This document shows positions 1 to 10,635 of a stretch of DNA of 64,000 bases, piece after piece (within the stretch, counting starts at the first letter, position 1; each line of letters starts with the position of its first letter). A program made the position numbers and the translations under genes. Source of the stretch: Dryas octopetala (lineage: Eukaryota; Streptophyta; Magnoliopsida; Rosales; Rosaceae); the NCBI GenBank assembly GCA_963921425.1, contig OY992832.1, positions 15,908,835 through 15,972,834 on the forward strand. Direction: 5' to 3'. A model generated the notes under the pieces. It was not told the DNA's origin, did no database searches, and worked only from the letters and a program-made list of their open reading frames with translations.

Positions 1-130
1 AATAATTTCTATTATAATTATATGGGCCATGGGAGAATATCATACCCTTTATAGTTAAGTGGCCTATGTGCCACATTATCTGTTAAACCCACTTCAATTC
101 TTAGAAATCTCAAGTGGTTGGACTCTTATC

Positions 131-208
131 CAACTTTTTTTTTTAGCCAGGGGACTCTAGCTTATGCAACTTTTTTTTTTTAGCCAGGGGACTCTAGCTT
201 ATCCAACT
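131..208. repeat. Two-copy short tandem repeat (about 39 bp)
   Basis: Two adjacent near-identical copies of a poly-T run followed by AGCCAGGGGACTCTAGCTTAT. They lie 3' of the last visible exon of ankyrin copy A. The rest of 1-614 is AT-rich with no recognisable coding sequence. In particular, no PGG exon was found there. Confidence 0.75.
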
Positions 209-614
209 TAAAATGTGAAATTAATTAAGATGGTTTAACTTTTTTTTTTTTGAATGAAGATGTTTTAACTTTAGGGATGTGACAAATCACTTCAATGATG
301 GATAGAGGTGTAAACCACGTTATAAAAAGGCGTTGGAGAGGGTAGAATGAAGATTTCCGACTATCCAAGGCTACTGCAATGTTTGTCTTTTCAAAGTTAT
401 GGCCGGAGGTATTATCCTAACTTCCACAGTTCCACTTAATTATATGTTTTAAATAAAGATTTGAATCAAAATGCAATTAATTGACACCCAATTAAGTTTA
501 GTAAAAATTAATATTATATATATATGCAAGGAAAGGAATGAAAATTTAATTATATAAAAAGGGCTGATGTACGTATATGTAGATCGATGATGGATATATG
601 GATGAGTGACTGAC

Positions 615-3600
615 CTGCACCCAAAGCAACTCATCTTGCAATTGCATAGCAGGACCACTTAAACGCTGATCTGCTGTATTGTGAAATCTGCTATCAGAAG
701 CTTGGTGCAATATGGTGTTGCCCTCGGCGTCGATTCTTCGAGTCAATCTTGACAAAATTGTTTGTCGACTTTTGACAAGCTTAAAGATCTCATACTGACG
801 GTGTCTAATGGCCACATGCAAAATGTTGCGTTGATTCCCACTAATGTGCTCAACAGCCTGAGGATGCACCTTCAGTATCTCTTCCACAACAGCCACAGCT
901 CCTGTGCTTGTTGCTATAAGCAATGGCGTCCTGTATACATATTCATTAAAAATCTCTTCTGCACCCGCGGCCTTTTCTAGTTTTTTTGACCCCAGCGAAA
1001 TTGTTGTGTCTATATATTCGTTACTTTCCATCCATAAAAAGTCTCTGTTGACGAGTAAATGGGTGAGTTTCTCTAGTGCTTTTTGATTTTTCTTTTCACT
1101 CCAGATCGTGTTGATTATCGGCCACCCTATTTAATATTGATGCTCGATCATCAACTCATCAAGACAAATTAAGCGATTGATTGATGAAATTAAATATATA
1201 TAATTATAAGTACTAAAATTAAAGGCCATGCAGAAAACTAATGAAACTACCTTCAGCGAGGAAGTTACATATGGACAAGAACACCATCAGAACACCATCT
1301 GCAATATAATATATGCATGCAACTCGATCAGGTACGAACAAGCCAATTCGGTCGTGTGTGTATATATATATATGGAAGTGATCTATTTGGGGGTGGTCGA
1401 TCACCATGTATTTGTACAAACAGAACATAAATAACCCAATCAATTGAAAATTCCATAGAAAAACTGAAAGTTAAAGATAACTAAAACTGAACTTAATTAA
1501 CAACAATATAATCCCAAATAAGCTAAAGAGGTAAAATTGCATTTTCGAGAAACAACAAACCTAATTTGAATAAAGTTTACTCATCAAGAAAGATAAATAA
1601 ACTTGTTTAGTTGGACACCGGTCGAATGGTTAAACAAATCACAAAGAAAAAAAAAATGTATATATAGGCTTAAAATCGATTCAAAATATTACAAATTTGA
1701 TTACCCGCAAGCTTCTTCCCACAGCTAGATTGGCGGGGCTTGCCCGAGCTGCTCTCTAGGTCGTCCTTTTGAGTTGGTGAGACCTGATGAGCTTCAACAG
1801 GAAGGCCTGCATAATACATAATAAATATTAATGCAATATATGTTACGGTTAGTGTGTTTGCAAACCTTAACAAATTACTTATTTAAGAGATATATATATC
1901 GCACTATATATATGCTCCTTCTAATATGCTCCTTTTAATATGAGATTCCTTATTTAAGAGTAAATAAGGGATCTTTTATGAGATTCACTTCATATTGTAT
2001 TTTAATAATAGTAGTAGATATATAGCTGTAGATGGAATAAGTCCTACAATGATAAATGAACATCTTCCATGAGCTTTTGTGAAATTCTGGTTTGAAGGCC
2101 CGTGGCATTTGGGCTAGCAATTGAAGGCTTGTCCATCCTTCATCCTTTCTTTCTGCAAGAAATTCATAGTTCGTCTGTAACCAAAGTGCAGTCTCTGCAT
2201 AAAAAAGCCAAAAAATAAGGAAATTAATGTATAATATAAGAATTGGTTCAACTGGAGCATCCAATATTCAAAATCAAATAAGCGGTTAGTAAACATGTCT
2301 AAAATATTGAACAATTCATTCCGATGTGAATATACTCTCAAGTCCCAAGTCCCAACATATATAGGCTCATTCTATTGAGGTATGACTCAACTTATTTATG
2401 TTGAGGTATGACATTGTTTGGGCTCACACGAGTCGTTTTGTGTCGATCCGAACCGTTCATTTTTTACATCTACATTGATAAATCATTCTTGCAAAAAATT
2501 AATGAAATCGGAAATCATTTGCTTATATAACTTTGATAAAACAAATGGACGGTTTCATCGAAAATATTTTGTTCGTCCATTTATTTGATCAAAGTTAGAT
2601 AGACAAATGATTTTCGATTTAGCTAATTTTTTGCAAGGATGGTCTATCAATGGAGATGTAAAAAATGAACGGTTCGGATTGACACAAAACGACTCGTGTA
2701 GCCGCCAATAGGGTATACATTAACATAAATAAGTTGAAATATACCTCAGTAGAAGGAGTCTGTATATATATATATATATATATGTAACTTGTGAAAAGTA
2801 CGTACTACTATTTATACACTCTTAACTGATCATGTTGTATATATACTATCTTTTTTTTTTTTGGCCAGGTATATATACTATCAAGCTCCTTTTATTGAGA
2901 TATGACCTTATTGGGGTCCACACAAGTCGTTTTGTGTCAATTTGAACCATTCATTTTTTACATTTTCATTGATAGATCATTCTTGTAAAAAATTAGTCAA
3001 ATTGGAAATCATTTGCCTATCTAACTTTGATCAAACAAATGAACTGTTTCATCGATAATATTTGGTTCGTCCATTTATTTGATCAAAATTAGATAGGCAA
3101 ATGATTTTCGATTTGGCTAATTTTTTGCAAGAATGATCTATCAATGGAGATTTAAAAATTGAACAGTTCGGATCGACACAAAACGACTCGTGTGGGCTCT
3201 AATAGGGTATACCTTAACATAAATAAGTTAAGATATACCTTAATATAAACAGCCTGTATATACTATCTCTTTAATAAGTAATAGCTAGAGGCGGAATTCA
3301 TCTATGTGGGACCCACATGGGTGAATCCCACTTTTATTAGAGAGATGATATTCTACATAATTAGTTAAGATGATAAAAATAGCTTACATGCCAAAAAAAT
3401 GATATAAAAAGTTTAATTCAATTTGGGATTTTTTTTTTCTAAGATAAAATTAGGAATATTCAAAAGCTTTTTTCTTATCACAACATGCTAGATGTAAGCC
3501 TAAATCCTCTGCTAATCTCATACAAATTAATTATAACTACTTCGTTTTACAATGTATATAGCTAGGCTCATGATCGGAACAATTAATTTGTTAGATCACA

Positions 3601-4637
3601 CCATTTAAAGGTCCTACAAAAAATCAATCAAATTGGAAATTATTTGGTTATGTAACTGTTATAAAACAAATATACATTTGTTGTAACAGTTAAACTCACT
3701 ATCTGTTTTTTCAATAATAGTTACATAACCGAATGATTTATAATTTTGTTGAAATTTTACAGAGATAACCTTTAAAAAGTGATCTAAAAAATAAATAGTT
3801 CGGTTTACGAGTCTAGACTATAAAACGACGTGGTTTTACTTAATTAGTATGAGATAATGAGATAAAAGATTAGTTGAGGAACCCAATAGGGTAGTTTGGC
3901 CTAACTAGGCCTAATACAATGGACTGGTGGGCCTTGTCGATGTTACAATGGGTTGGCCCCGCCTAGGCTCCTAAGTTCGAGTCCAATCCAAGCCTACCCC
4001 GGTTGAGCCTGTTGTGGCGTAACCTAGCCTGTCTAAAGTTCTTCAAGACCGCCCAATATATATGTTGTAGTATTAATTTAGAGTGCTTCTATTTGAACAC
4101 ATTTTTTTTTTCTTTTTGCACACTATTTTTTCTATTTTTTTGCCAACACACCCTTTATCCTTTTCTAAACTTTGAAATTTCTTTTTGCACACCCCTTTTT
4201 TTACCAAAATATTCATCTTCTCAAACACATTCACCCCACCTCTCTCTCTTTCCTTCTCTCTCCTCCTTCCCTTTCTCTGGCTTTTCAACCCAGCAGCCAC
4301 ACCTTGGTTTGTAATCTTGAGAATTATGCATATATGAAATTAAGTTCTCTCTCACTCACCTAGCCTCTAGTCAGATGGAAAGCGAGACTAGAGAGGTCGC
4401 CGGCGATGTTGACAGAAGCTTCCGATTTGGAGGCCGACGATGGGTCGTGGGGGGAGGGGAAGAATTAAGGAGGGGGTGGCGGGGGGAGGAAGGAAGAAGG
4501 GTGGGTGGGGCTGGGAGGCTAGTTTGGTGGGTCTGGGAGGGCGCAAAGGAAGGGGAAGGAGGGGGAGGAAGGAGGAGGGTGGGGTGGGGTGGGGTGGGGT
4601 GGGGTGGGTTGGGTTGGGGGTGTTTGCAAAGAAAGGC

Positions 4638-4690
<53 letters not shown>

Positions 4691-6309
4691 GTGTGTGTCT
4701 TTTTCAGTTTTTGTTTTGTTTTGTTTTGTTTTTTTTTAAGAAGGGGTTTGCAAAAAGAAAAAAAAAAGTGCAAATAGCAGCCTCTTAATTTAAGTATTTA
4801 ACATATATATCATATATATCTAGTCAGGGCCCTTCCAATAAGGGATCCCTCATTTAGTGTTAAATGAGGGATCACCTTGTGTGGCCCACACGGGTCGTTT
4901 TGTGTTCATCCGAACCGTCCATGTTTTACATCTTCATTGATAGATTATCCCTGCAAAAAATCAGCCAAATCGGAAATCGTTTACCCGTTCGTTTAAGCGG
5001 TCAAAGTTTAAAACAAATGGACGAACAACAAATTCCTCTATAAACACCTAAACTTTGACCGCTTAATTGAACGGGTAAACGATTTCCGATTTGGCTGATT
5101 TTTTTGCAGGGATGATCTATCAATTGAGATGTAAAAAATGGACGGTTTAGATTAACACAAAACGGCATGTGTGGGCCCCACAAGGTGATCCCTCATTTAA
5201 CACTAAATGAGAAATCCCTTATTGGAAGGGCCCTATATATCTAGTATTGGACCAAAAAAAAAAAACATATCATATCTAGTATAAGTATTGTATAATATAC
5301 GAGTCTGGCTCTGCTGTCAGACGTCGCGGATGTCTTTGTTGCGCAACAAACACAATCTCAGCCACACATTGTCAATCTCAACCAACCCAACCTATGTCTT
5401 ACCCGAGGAACCCAAAGTCAAAAACTTAATTTACTCTCTATCTCCTTCCCTCTCAAATTCTAACCACTCTTTCTCTCTTCTGAAACCCACCTATCCACCA
5501 TGGCTGCCATTCATATAAATTCCATTAATCAACAATAGGTGTGTTGTTAAAAAAGATATCACTAGAGGACGCACTACGTACCCCTAAGCACTAGAGCAAA
5601 TGATTAATAATTAATATTAGTACTTAATTAAGTAATGAATCCAATTAATTGTGAATTATGCATGGGAGGGTATGTAATGTGGTGTGAGATGGAGGTGGGG
5701 GTATGTACCAAAACGTTGGCCAATGACGGCGATATGAAGAATGGACATTTCATCACGATCTCTGCGCAAGTGATTCTCCATGTTGTCCACTCTCTGGGCG
5801 AAAAACTTGACCAAGTGTGTGTGGCCTTGAGCAGCAGCCCTGTAGAGTGGGGTTTCTCCCAATCTGTTCCGAATATCTAGCAGACCATGCCCGGCATACG
5901 CACGGCTACTGTTGCAATCCAGCAAGAATTCCGCTGCTTTCAGATTTCCTGCCGCAGCCACCTGGTGAAGAACGGTGTTTCCATGGCAATTACAAGCCTT
6001 CAAGGCCTCGCGTTTCTCATCCTCAGTGGGTAGCAGACCAATCAATCTCTCAAGCACGTCTTTTCCTGGGCAGTTTAAGGCTACAATCTGAAACACATTG
6101 TCACGGTCCAATGTCAAGTCTTCAAGTAAATCTTGGCTTCGTCCCTCGAAGTGGCATATCAGTCCTTTCCAGTCTTGGTCCTCCAGGGCCAGTTTATAGG
6201 GCTCTTTCATTTCTTTGAATTTTCTCTTATTTTTCTTCAGTTGATGAGCTTCATCATCTATCTCATCTCTCCCTGCTTCCTCCATCGATCTTGATCTATA
6301 TTGTTCCAT
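615..6309 (-). CDS. Ankyrin-repeat protein gene, copy A (exons 1-4; PGG exon not in window; doubtful splice donor)
   Basis: Member of the plant ankyrin-repeat/PGG membrane-protein family (ACD6/ITN1-like), modelled by alignment to copy B. Exons on the minus strand: 6309-5709 (ATG at 6309, 601 bp), 2194-about 2024, 1806-1705, and 1126-615 (512 bp, the same length as in copy B). All four are open and phase-compatible. Exon 1 encodes ankyrin repeats (GNTVLHQVAAAGN and GETPLYRAAAQGH type). Exon 4 encodes TPLLIATSTGAV, ILHVAIRHRQ and GNTILHQASDS. Exons 1, 3 and 4 end at GT donors. At the end of exon 2, where copy B has CT|GTAAAT, copy A reads CT|ATATAT, so normal splicing of intron 2 is doubtful. 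The exon for the four-helix PGG membrane domain is not within 614 bp downstream; it is either beyond the window or lost. A gypsy element sits 230 bp upstream of the ATG. This may be a pseudogene. Confidence 0.6.
2363..2762. mobile_element. Fold-back MITE (about 400 bp), intron 1 of ankyrin copy A
   Basis: The two halves are imperfect inverted repeats. The left arm carries GAGTCGTTTTGTGTCGATCC and the right arm carries the complementary ACACAAAACGACTCGTGT. The inner arms carry the shared core CTTGCAAAAAATTA...GAAATCATTTG. There is no coding capacity. It belongs to the same fold-back superfamily as the elements at 2883, 3562, 4825, 36178, 42367, 60250 and 63110. Confidence 0.7.
2883..3256. mobile_element. 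Fold-back MITE, second copy (about 370 bp)
   Basis: It has the same organisation and much of the same sequence as the copy at 2363-2762. The left arm has CAAGTCGTTTTGTGTCAATT and the right arm has ACACAAAACGACTCGTGTGG, with the same GGGTATACCTTAACATAAAT right end. The two copies are separated by about 120 bp containing a TA microsatellite and a poly-T run. Confidence 0.7.
3562..3835. mobile_element. Diverged fold-back element of the same superfamily
   Basis: An imperfect palindrome. The left arm has TCAAATTGGAAATTATTTGG followed by TATGTAACTGTTAT. The right arm has the inverted ATAGTTACATAACCGAATGA. A short loop lies in the middle. It is more decayed than the neighbouring copies and its ends are approximate. 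Confidence 0.5.
4082..4784. mobile_element. MULE-like TIR element (703 bp) with G-rich and GA-repeat interior
   Basis: The left end AGTGCTTCTATTTG and the reverse complement of the right end GAGGCTGCTATTTG start matching terminal inverted repeats. Both continue into a T run and then TTTTTGCA. The flanks carry a 9-bp duplication: TTAATTTAG at 4073-4081 and TTAATTTAA at 4785-4793, one mismatch. A 9-bp target duplication is typical of Mutator-like elements. The interior holds a GGGGT-rich stretch, a (GA)n run at about 4640-4688 and TTTTG repeats. ORFs there are low-complexity artefacts. No transposase is present. Confidence 0.7.
4825..5234. mobile_element. Fold-back MITE with near-perfect long inverted arms (410 bp)
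   Basis: The termini are CAGGGCCCTTCC and GGAAGGGCCCT. The arms include CCTCATTTAGTGTTAAATGAG at the left and an inverted partner at the right. The flanks share an 11-bp repeat ATATATCTAGT at 4814-4824 and 5235-5245, consistent with a target-site duplication of 9-11 bp. The inner core (TGCAAAAAATCAGCCAAATC and its inverse) relates it to the other fold-back copies here. It is the best-preserved copy, so probably the youngest. Confidence 0.8.
5246..5708. other. Remaining part of ankyrin copy A intron 1, no gene seen
   Basis: AT- and CT-rich sequence between the MITE at 4825 and the donor of exon 1. Reading frames here are short, with no recognisable domain. Confidence 0.5.
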
Positions 6310-6539
6310 GCATTGAGCTCTATTAACTAGCTAGCTATCAAAGTAGTCCCTTGTTTAATTTATAGCAACTTTTGCAAACTAGTCGCGCGCATATGCTTTT
6401 TTTTTTTTTTTTATAGATAAGTCGCATATGCTTTGCTTATGGAATATTTAAAAAAGTTGATCCAAAAGTCGTATATAAATCAAACCATTTGGTTTAGTGG
6501 AGAAATTGTCGGCAAAAAGTCATGAGCGCTAGTTGTACG

Positions 6540-7596
6540 TGTTGATGCAAATTCTCGTAAGGTAGATGCAACAACTTAGATAAGCTGATCTGGCTGATCA
6601 GGTGCTTTGCTGGATGATGAAGTGGATGCTGGATGAGATCTTCCTGTAGACAAAAACAAGATCAAAGGAGATGGACCGGTGTGGTACCAGCCACACACAC
6701 TCCGATGATGAAATCAGTGGTGGTGTTTGATGGTGGGTGAGGAAGAACAAAGGAAGAACTTGGGAGAATGGGAAGAACAAGGCAAATGTTCTGGGTTATT
6801 CTCAACAAGTTGGGTAGGCTTTTTTTTTGGATGGGAATGCAAGTGTTTAGCGTGTATATTGGTAGATTGCTAGATGCCTCATTTTGTGCATATGTGGTGC
6901 CTTATATAGGCAAAGGAAGACTTAATGAATAAGTTACCTGCATGTGAATGAATGGTTGCCAGAGATCCACGCACCTGGTCAGGCCTAGTTGCATGTTCAG
7001 CTGCTTACTTCCTCAACATTCAATGCTGCATTGAATGCCCCATTAAATGCAAGGTTGGAAGGTTCAGGCAAACTGCTCCAGTAGTCATGAATGCAGACTG
7101 GATATTCTATCTGTCAGAAGATTGTGTCAGGTGCATTCAAGTGTGGCGGTTCGTCCCAGCGTGATCTTCCCGGGAATGACGGTGGAGAGCCGAGCCGAAC
7201 CGAACTTCTATCCCTATGCGTGTGCAGGAAGTCTGTGTGATCGGATCGGGCACGGGATCCCGGACCGAGCCGAACATAGAAACAGGGGGCCCTCCGAGCT
7301 CTAACTGGCTGGCGTCAGAACTCGAAAGGAGGTCGCTTCGGTGCCGAGCCGAGCCGGACCGGGATGAGCGTGGAAAGAAGGACACTCAATCCTTTGGAAG
7401 ATCATCGGTTCGGCTCGGACCGAACTTGGAGGACCCGGCATGGAGATCCGGTCCGAGCTGGCAGAGGCGATGCTGAGTGGTGATGACGTGGAGGTCAAAG
7501 TTTGACCACTGAGAGTCAACTCCGAGGTGGATGTTGACCAGCCACGTGTCGAGCTGTGATTGGCTGTTCGGATCGATGTGGATTTTCCCACAAACA
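6540..7596 (-). repeat. 3' LTR of the gypsy element
   Basis: It starts TGTTGATGCAAATTC and ends ACAAACA on the plus strand, which is TGTTTGTGGG...GCATCAACA in the element's orientation. It differs from the other LTR by T9GG versus T10G near 6829 and by G versus A near 7436. A TATATAA motif lies on the minus strand at 6902-6908. This LTR faces ankyrin copy A in the same orientation. Confidence 0.95.
6902..6908 (-). promoter_or_regulatory. TATA box of the 3' LTR
   Basis: It reads CCTATATAAGGC on the minus strand. The equivalent site in the 5' LTR is at 18170-18176. Transcription from here would run through the LTR end and into ankyrin copy A, whose ATG is about 590 bp downstream. Confidence 0.55.
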
Positions 7597-7610
7597 GGAG
7601 TCCCCCAACT
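7597..7610 (-). other. Polypurine tract of the gypsy element
   Basis: On the minus strand it reads AGTTGGGGGACTCC, directly abutting the 3' LTR start (TGTTTG). It is the expected primer for plus-strand DNA synthesis, and its position confirms the minus-strand orientation of the element. Confidence 0.8.
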
Positions 7611-7903
7611 TCCGATCCGAGCGGGCAGTGGTGGATTGGAAGTTGAAGTGTAAGGACAATCCCAAAGATAGCATGTTGCTTGATCCGAGCCGAACCCTAC
7701 GAGCCCACGTTCCCGAAGATCCGAACACAAGACGACTTGTGGTTGGTCAAAAATATCTCAGGGACAGGTGAAGGGGCGTTTGATTTCTGCATGGGGGAAC
7801 GTAAGGGTCACCTCGTTATGGGCATTTTTGAATGCTTGACAGGTGTCAAGATCTGGCATGTGAAGCGCCAGAAATGAAGGGCTGAGATCAGTTTGCATGG
7901 GGG

Positions 7904-7910
7904 TATAAAT
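7904..7910 (+). promoter_or_regulatory. Candidate TATA box for the antisense ORF
   Basis: TATAAAT in the context GGGGGTATAAATCATGCC, about 335 bp upstream of the antisense ORF start and outside the LTR. It is followed by a CT-rich leader. A consensus donor (GTAAGT at 8117) and an acceptor (TTAG ending at 8242) suggest a 126-bp 5'-UTR intron ending two bases before the ATG. Confidence 0.5.
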
Positions 7911-8244
7911 CATGCCTTTCTCTCTTTTCCCTATCACTTTCCAACTTTTTCAGAAACTCCCACTCTCTCTCTGCAAACTCTTCCCTCCTCCGCCGTGAAT
8001 TTCCTCCTACCTCCGTCGTTAGTGCAGCAGTTCGGTCACGGTTTCGGGCAAGCGTAATCATAGACGAAGCCATTCCGAGTGTGTGAGGGGTGGAGAGATT
8101 GGCCGGACAAAAACCAGTAAGTGATTCTGTCCATTCTTGAGTTTTTGTGTTTTTCGGGTTTTTTCTGGGTTTGTTCTTGGTGTTCTTGAAAAAGACACCT
8201 TTTGATCCAAAAAGTAAGAGAGAGAAAAAGAGAAACTGTTAGTA

Positions 8245-10635
8245 ATGTCTGGATCCGACTCGAGTGATCGGCTCGGCTCTGGGGAGGCGTTTGAAGGAGA
8301 CAGTGAGGCCGAGCTGAGCCGAAGCCCACCTGCGGACGAGGCCGAATCGAGCCGAAGCCCACCTGCGGGTGAGGCGAGTTGGGACGGGTTGTCCGAAGAG
8401 TTGGACGAGGCCGGCTCGGCATTGAATCGCAATCCAGGTGGAGAGCGCCGAGCCCGAGGGGATCAGGAAAACCCCGAGATATTGAGTTCCGACTGGGAAC
8501 AAGGGACGGCCGAAGGAGGTGACGAAGAACCTCTCGACGTCGAGCCGATCGCCACCATTCCGAGCAGACTCACCTCAGGCTCGGATGAAAGGAACAGGGG
8601 TCACGAGGCGTCGACCTCGGCTCAGGGGGTGACGGGAAGTCCGATCGACCCGGACTTCTACGAGGAACTGGCGTGGAAGGCCGATCAGATCCCCAACGAG
8701 ATGACCGAGTACCATCTCAGGGACTCGAGGAATAGATACTCAGTCCCCGACTCCGTGTTGATGAGGTTGCCGACCGAGGGGGAGAAGCCGAGCCGACCCC
8801 CGATAGGATGGGTGACCATGTACCCAGAGATGTTTGAGAATGGGGTTCGGCTTCCCCTGCACACCTTCCTGCAGGACTGGCTAGCGACGATCGGCGCGGC
8901 GCCGCACCAACTGAATCCAAATGTATACAGGATCATCCTGTCTATGCATATCTTGTGGCACAAAGTGCACAAGTGTGTGCCACACAAGGATATCCTGTTC
9001 TGCAATTACGCGCTGAGGTCGAAGCAGAGCGAGCTCGGGTTCTACAACCTTCAGGCGTACTCGGGGCCACTCTTCGGTGGGAATCCCTCTTCCCAGAAGA
9101 CATGGAAGAAAAGATACTTCTTTGTCTCTGGGGATTGGGAGTTCGCCGATCCGAACAGAATCACTTCGGCTCGGGTTCCCAGAGCCTTTAGGATTCCAGG
9201 TGGGCATTGGGAGTTTGGGGCCGATCCGAGGACGATTTGCTTACGTCTTGTAATAATTACATTTTTTCTTTGTCTAACTCTTTTTGGCTTCGTCTTTGCA
9301 GTCAGCTGGGGCAAGTATAAACTCCGAGGTGAGCTCAAGGACCAGATCGCCGCGATCAGGGACTCACCAGCAGAGTACTTGTCAACCAAGTTTCTGCTCG
9401 GGGAAACCCAGATCAGACTGAGCGGGATCTCCTGGTTTGTACCCAGGTGGAATCCTAGGGCCGAAAGGGGAATGGCACCCACCGAACTGGAGGCTCGCCT
9501 GAGGAGGAAGGCTGCTCGGAGCGTCCAGAGGAGGACCGCGGGGCGGGCCCCTGCCGAGCCGGTCCAGGCTCCTGCCCCAGCGGCAGCTCAGCCTAGATCT
9601 CCTGCGCTGAGACCGACTCGGCAGGCAGAGAAGAGGAAAGCTCCCCAGGCCGAGGCCCCGGTGGAGAAGAGAGCTCGGGCCGAGCCCAGCGGTTCTGGTG
9701 CCGAGGCGTCCGGATCGGCGCCCCTGAAGGCGGTGCTGGTAGACCCTTGCCTCGAGCCGTTCGTCACGGGCCTTAAGCGTGTGATGACGCCGAAGGCGCA
9801 GGAGGGGCTGTGGACCGGTCATGGCGAGCCGGGCTTCAGCCACCAGGCTCTGATCACATCCCGCCAGGCTATGATGGTAAGTCTTTTTTACTTCGGATTT
9901 CGTCTATCCGCTCGGTTCGGACTAATGATGAATTTGTTTCTCTTGCAGCTCGCCATGAGGCAGTTCGAAGCTGTCAAGGCCGCCGTCGATGCCGAGGCGA
10001 AACTGGGGAGATTTCGGGAGCGGACCCTGGAGCTCAAGGAGAAGCTGGCCGAGGCCGATCGGGCGGTCAAGGCCGAGCGTGAACGGTCGGAGGGTCTGCA
10101 GTCCAGGCTGGCCGGGAAGGAGGAGGAGGTCGCTCGGCTCGGCAAGGAGCTTGCATCCTCGGAGCAAAATGTGGCTGACTTGAGGCACTATGTCGGCGAT
10201 CTCCAGCGAGACGTCGAGGCTGCCGAACGGAGGGTCGAAAATGCCGAGCTCCGACGTCGAGCTGAAGTACCGAGCGCCCAGGCACTTGCCGATGCCCACT
10301 TTGAGGGGTATAAGGAGCTTCTGGACGAGATCAAGTCGAAGAGGCCGGACTGGGATGTCTCATTCCTCGGCGAGTCCGACGGCGAGGAAGACACTCAGGG
10401 GAGTCAACAGGATGGGCTTCCTCCTCCCGTTCGCCAAGTCCGCGCTGAAGCTGAGCCGACTCCGGAGGACCCTCCGCTGCCTGCATACGAGCCGACCCCG
10501 ATTCCCCCAGTCCCCGAATCCGATCCCAATGCTGAGATGCAGATCGGCGGGGTTGAGGTGGTGCAGCTCGGCGAGGAGACGCCCGAGGAGTCCATCGAGC
10601 CGATCCAGGAGGGCCCTGCCGAGCGATCTGCATGA
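8245..10635 (+). CDS. Antisense ORF of the Tat-type element (Transposase_28 / putative gypsy-type transposon protein)
   Basis: 796 codons, fully open, opposite in sense to gag-pol. Residues 1-130 are acidic and Ser/Gly-rich. About 135-330 is a globular domain of the kind annotated as 'putative gypsy type transposon' (FENGVRLPLHTFLQDWL, LNPNVYRIILSMHILWHK, WKKRYFFVSGDWEF). About 400-500 is Ala/Pro/Arg-rich. About 570-680 is a heptad-rich coiled coil (LELKEKLAEADRAVKAER). The tail is acidic and Pro-rich. Two AT-rich, hydrophobic inserts look like in-frame introns: 9877-9948 (72 bp, GTAAGT...TTGCAG) and about 9245-9301 (57 bp, acceptor TTTGCAG, weaker donor). If both are spliced out the protein is about 753 residues. 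Such extra antisense ORFs are known in Tat elements; their function is not established. This one is intact while gag-pol is broken. Confidence 0.85.
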   Translation: MSGSDSSDRLGSGEAFEGDSEAELSRSPPADEAESSRSPPAGEASWDGLSEELDEAGSALNRNPGGERRARGDQENPEILSSDWEQGTAEGGDEEPLDVEPIATIPSRLTSGSDERNRGHEASTSAQGVTGSPIDPDFYEELAWKADQIPNEMTEYHLRDSRNRYSVPDSVLMRLPTEGEKPSRPPIGWVTMYPEMFENGVRLPLHTFLQDWLATIGAAPHQLNPNVYRIILSMHILWHKVHKCVPHKDILFCNYALRSKQSELGFYNLQAYSGPLFGGNPSSQKTWKKRYFFVSGDWEFADPNRITSARVPRAFRIPGGHWEFGADPRTICLRLVIITFFLCLTLFGFVFAVSWGKYKLRGELKDQIAAIRDSPAEYLSTKFLLGETQIRLSGISWFVPRWNPRAERGMAPTELEARLRRKAARSVQRRTAGRAPAEPVQAPAPAAAQPRSPALRPTRQAEKRKAPQAEAPVEKRARAEPSGSGAEASGSAPLKAVLVDPCLEPFVTGLKRVMTPKAQEGLWTGHGEPGFSHQALITSRQAMMVSLFYFGFRLSARFGLMMNLFLLQLAMRQFEAVKAAVDAEAKLGRFRERTLELKEKLAEADRAVKAERERSEGLQSRLAGKEEEVARLGKELASSEQNVADLRHYVGDLQRDVEAAERRVENAELRRRAEVPSAQALADAHFEGYKELLDEIKSKRPDWDVSFLGESDGEEDTQGSQQDGLPPPVRQVRAEAEPTPEDPPLPAYEPTPIPPVPESDPNAEMQIGGVEVVQLGEETPEESIEPIQEGPAERSA
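9245..9301 (+). other. Possible second in-frame intron in the antisense ORF
   Basis: A T-rich tract ending TTTGCAG|TC at 9301 behaves like an acceptor. A frame-keeping donor would be GTCTTG at 9245 (57 bp). GTAATA at 9250 is a better donor but would shift the frame. The encoded segment is strongly hydrophobic, unlike its flanks. The length is short for a plant intron. Confidence 0.4.
9877..9948 (+). other. Predicted in-frame intron in the antisense ORF
   Basis: The donor ATG|GTAAGT and acceptor CTCTTGCAG|CT are near-perfect plant consensus on the plus strand. The 72-bp segment is AT-rich inside GC-rich coding sequence, is a multiple of three, and encodes an anomalous hydrophobic stretch between two hydrophilic regions. 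Confidence 0.65.

Noticed and set aside
4375..4788. Arg/Gly- and Glu-rich ORFs on both strands
   Set aside because: They are translations of GGGGT, (GA)n and TTTTG simple repeats inside a TIR element; no domain and no codon bias.
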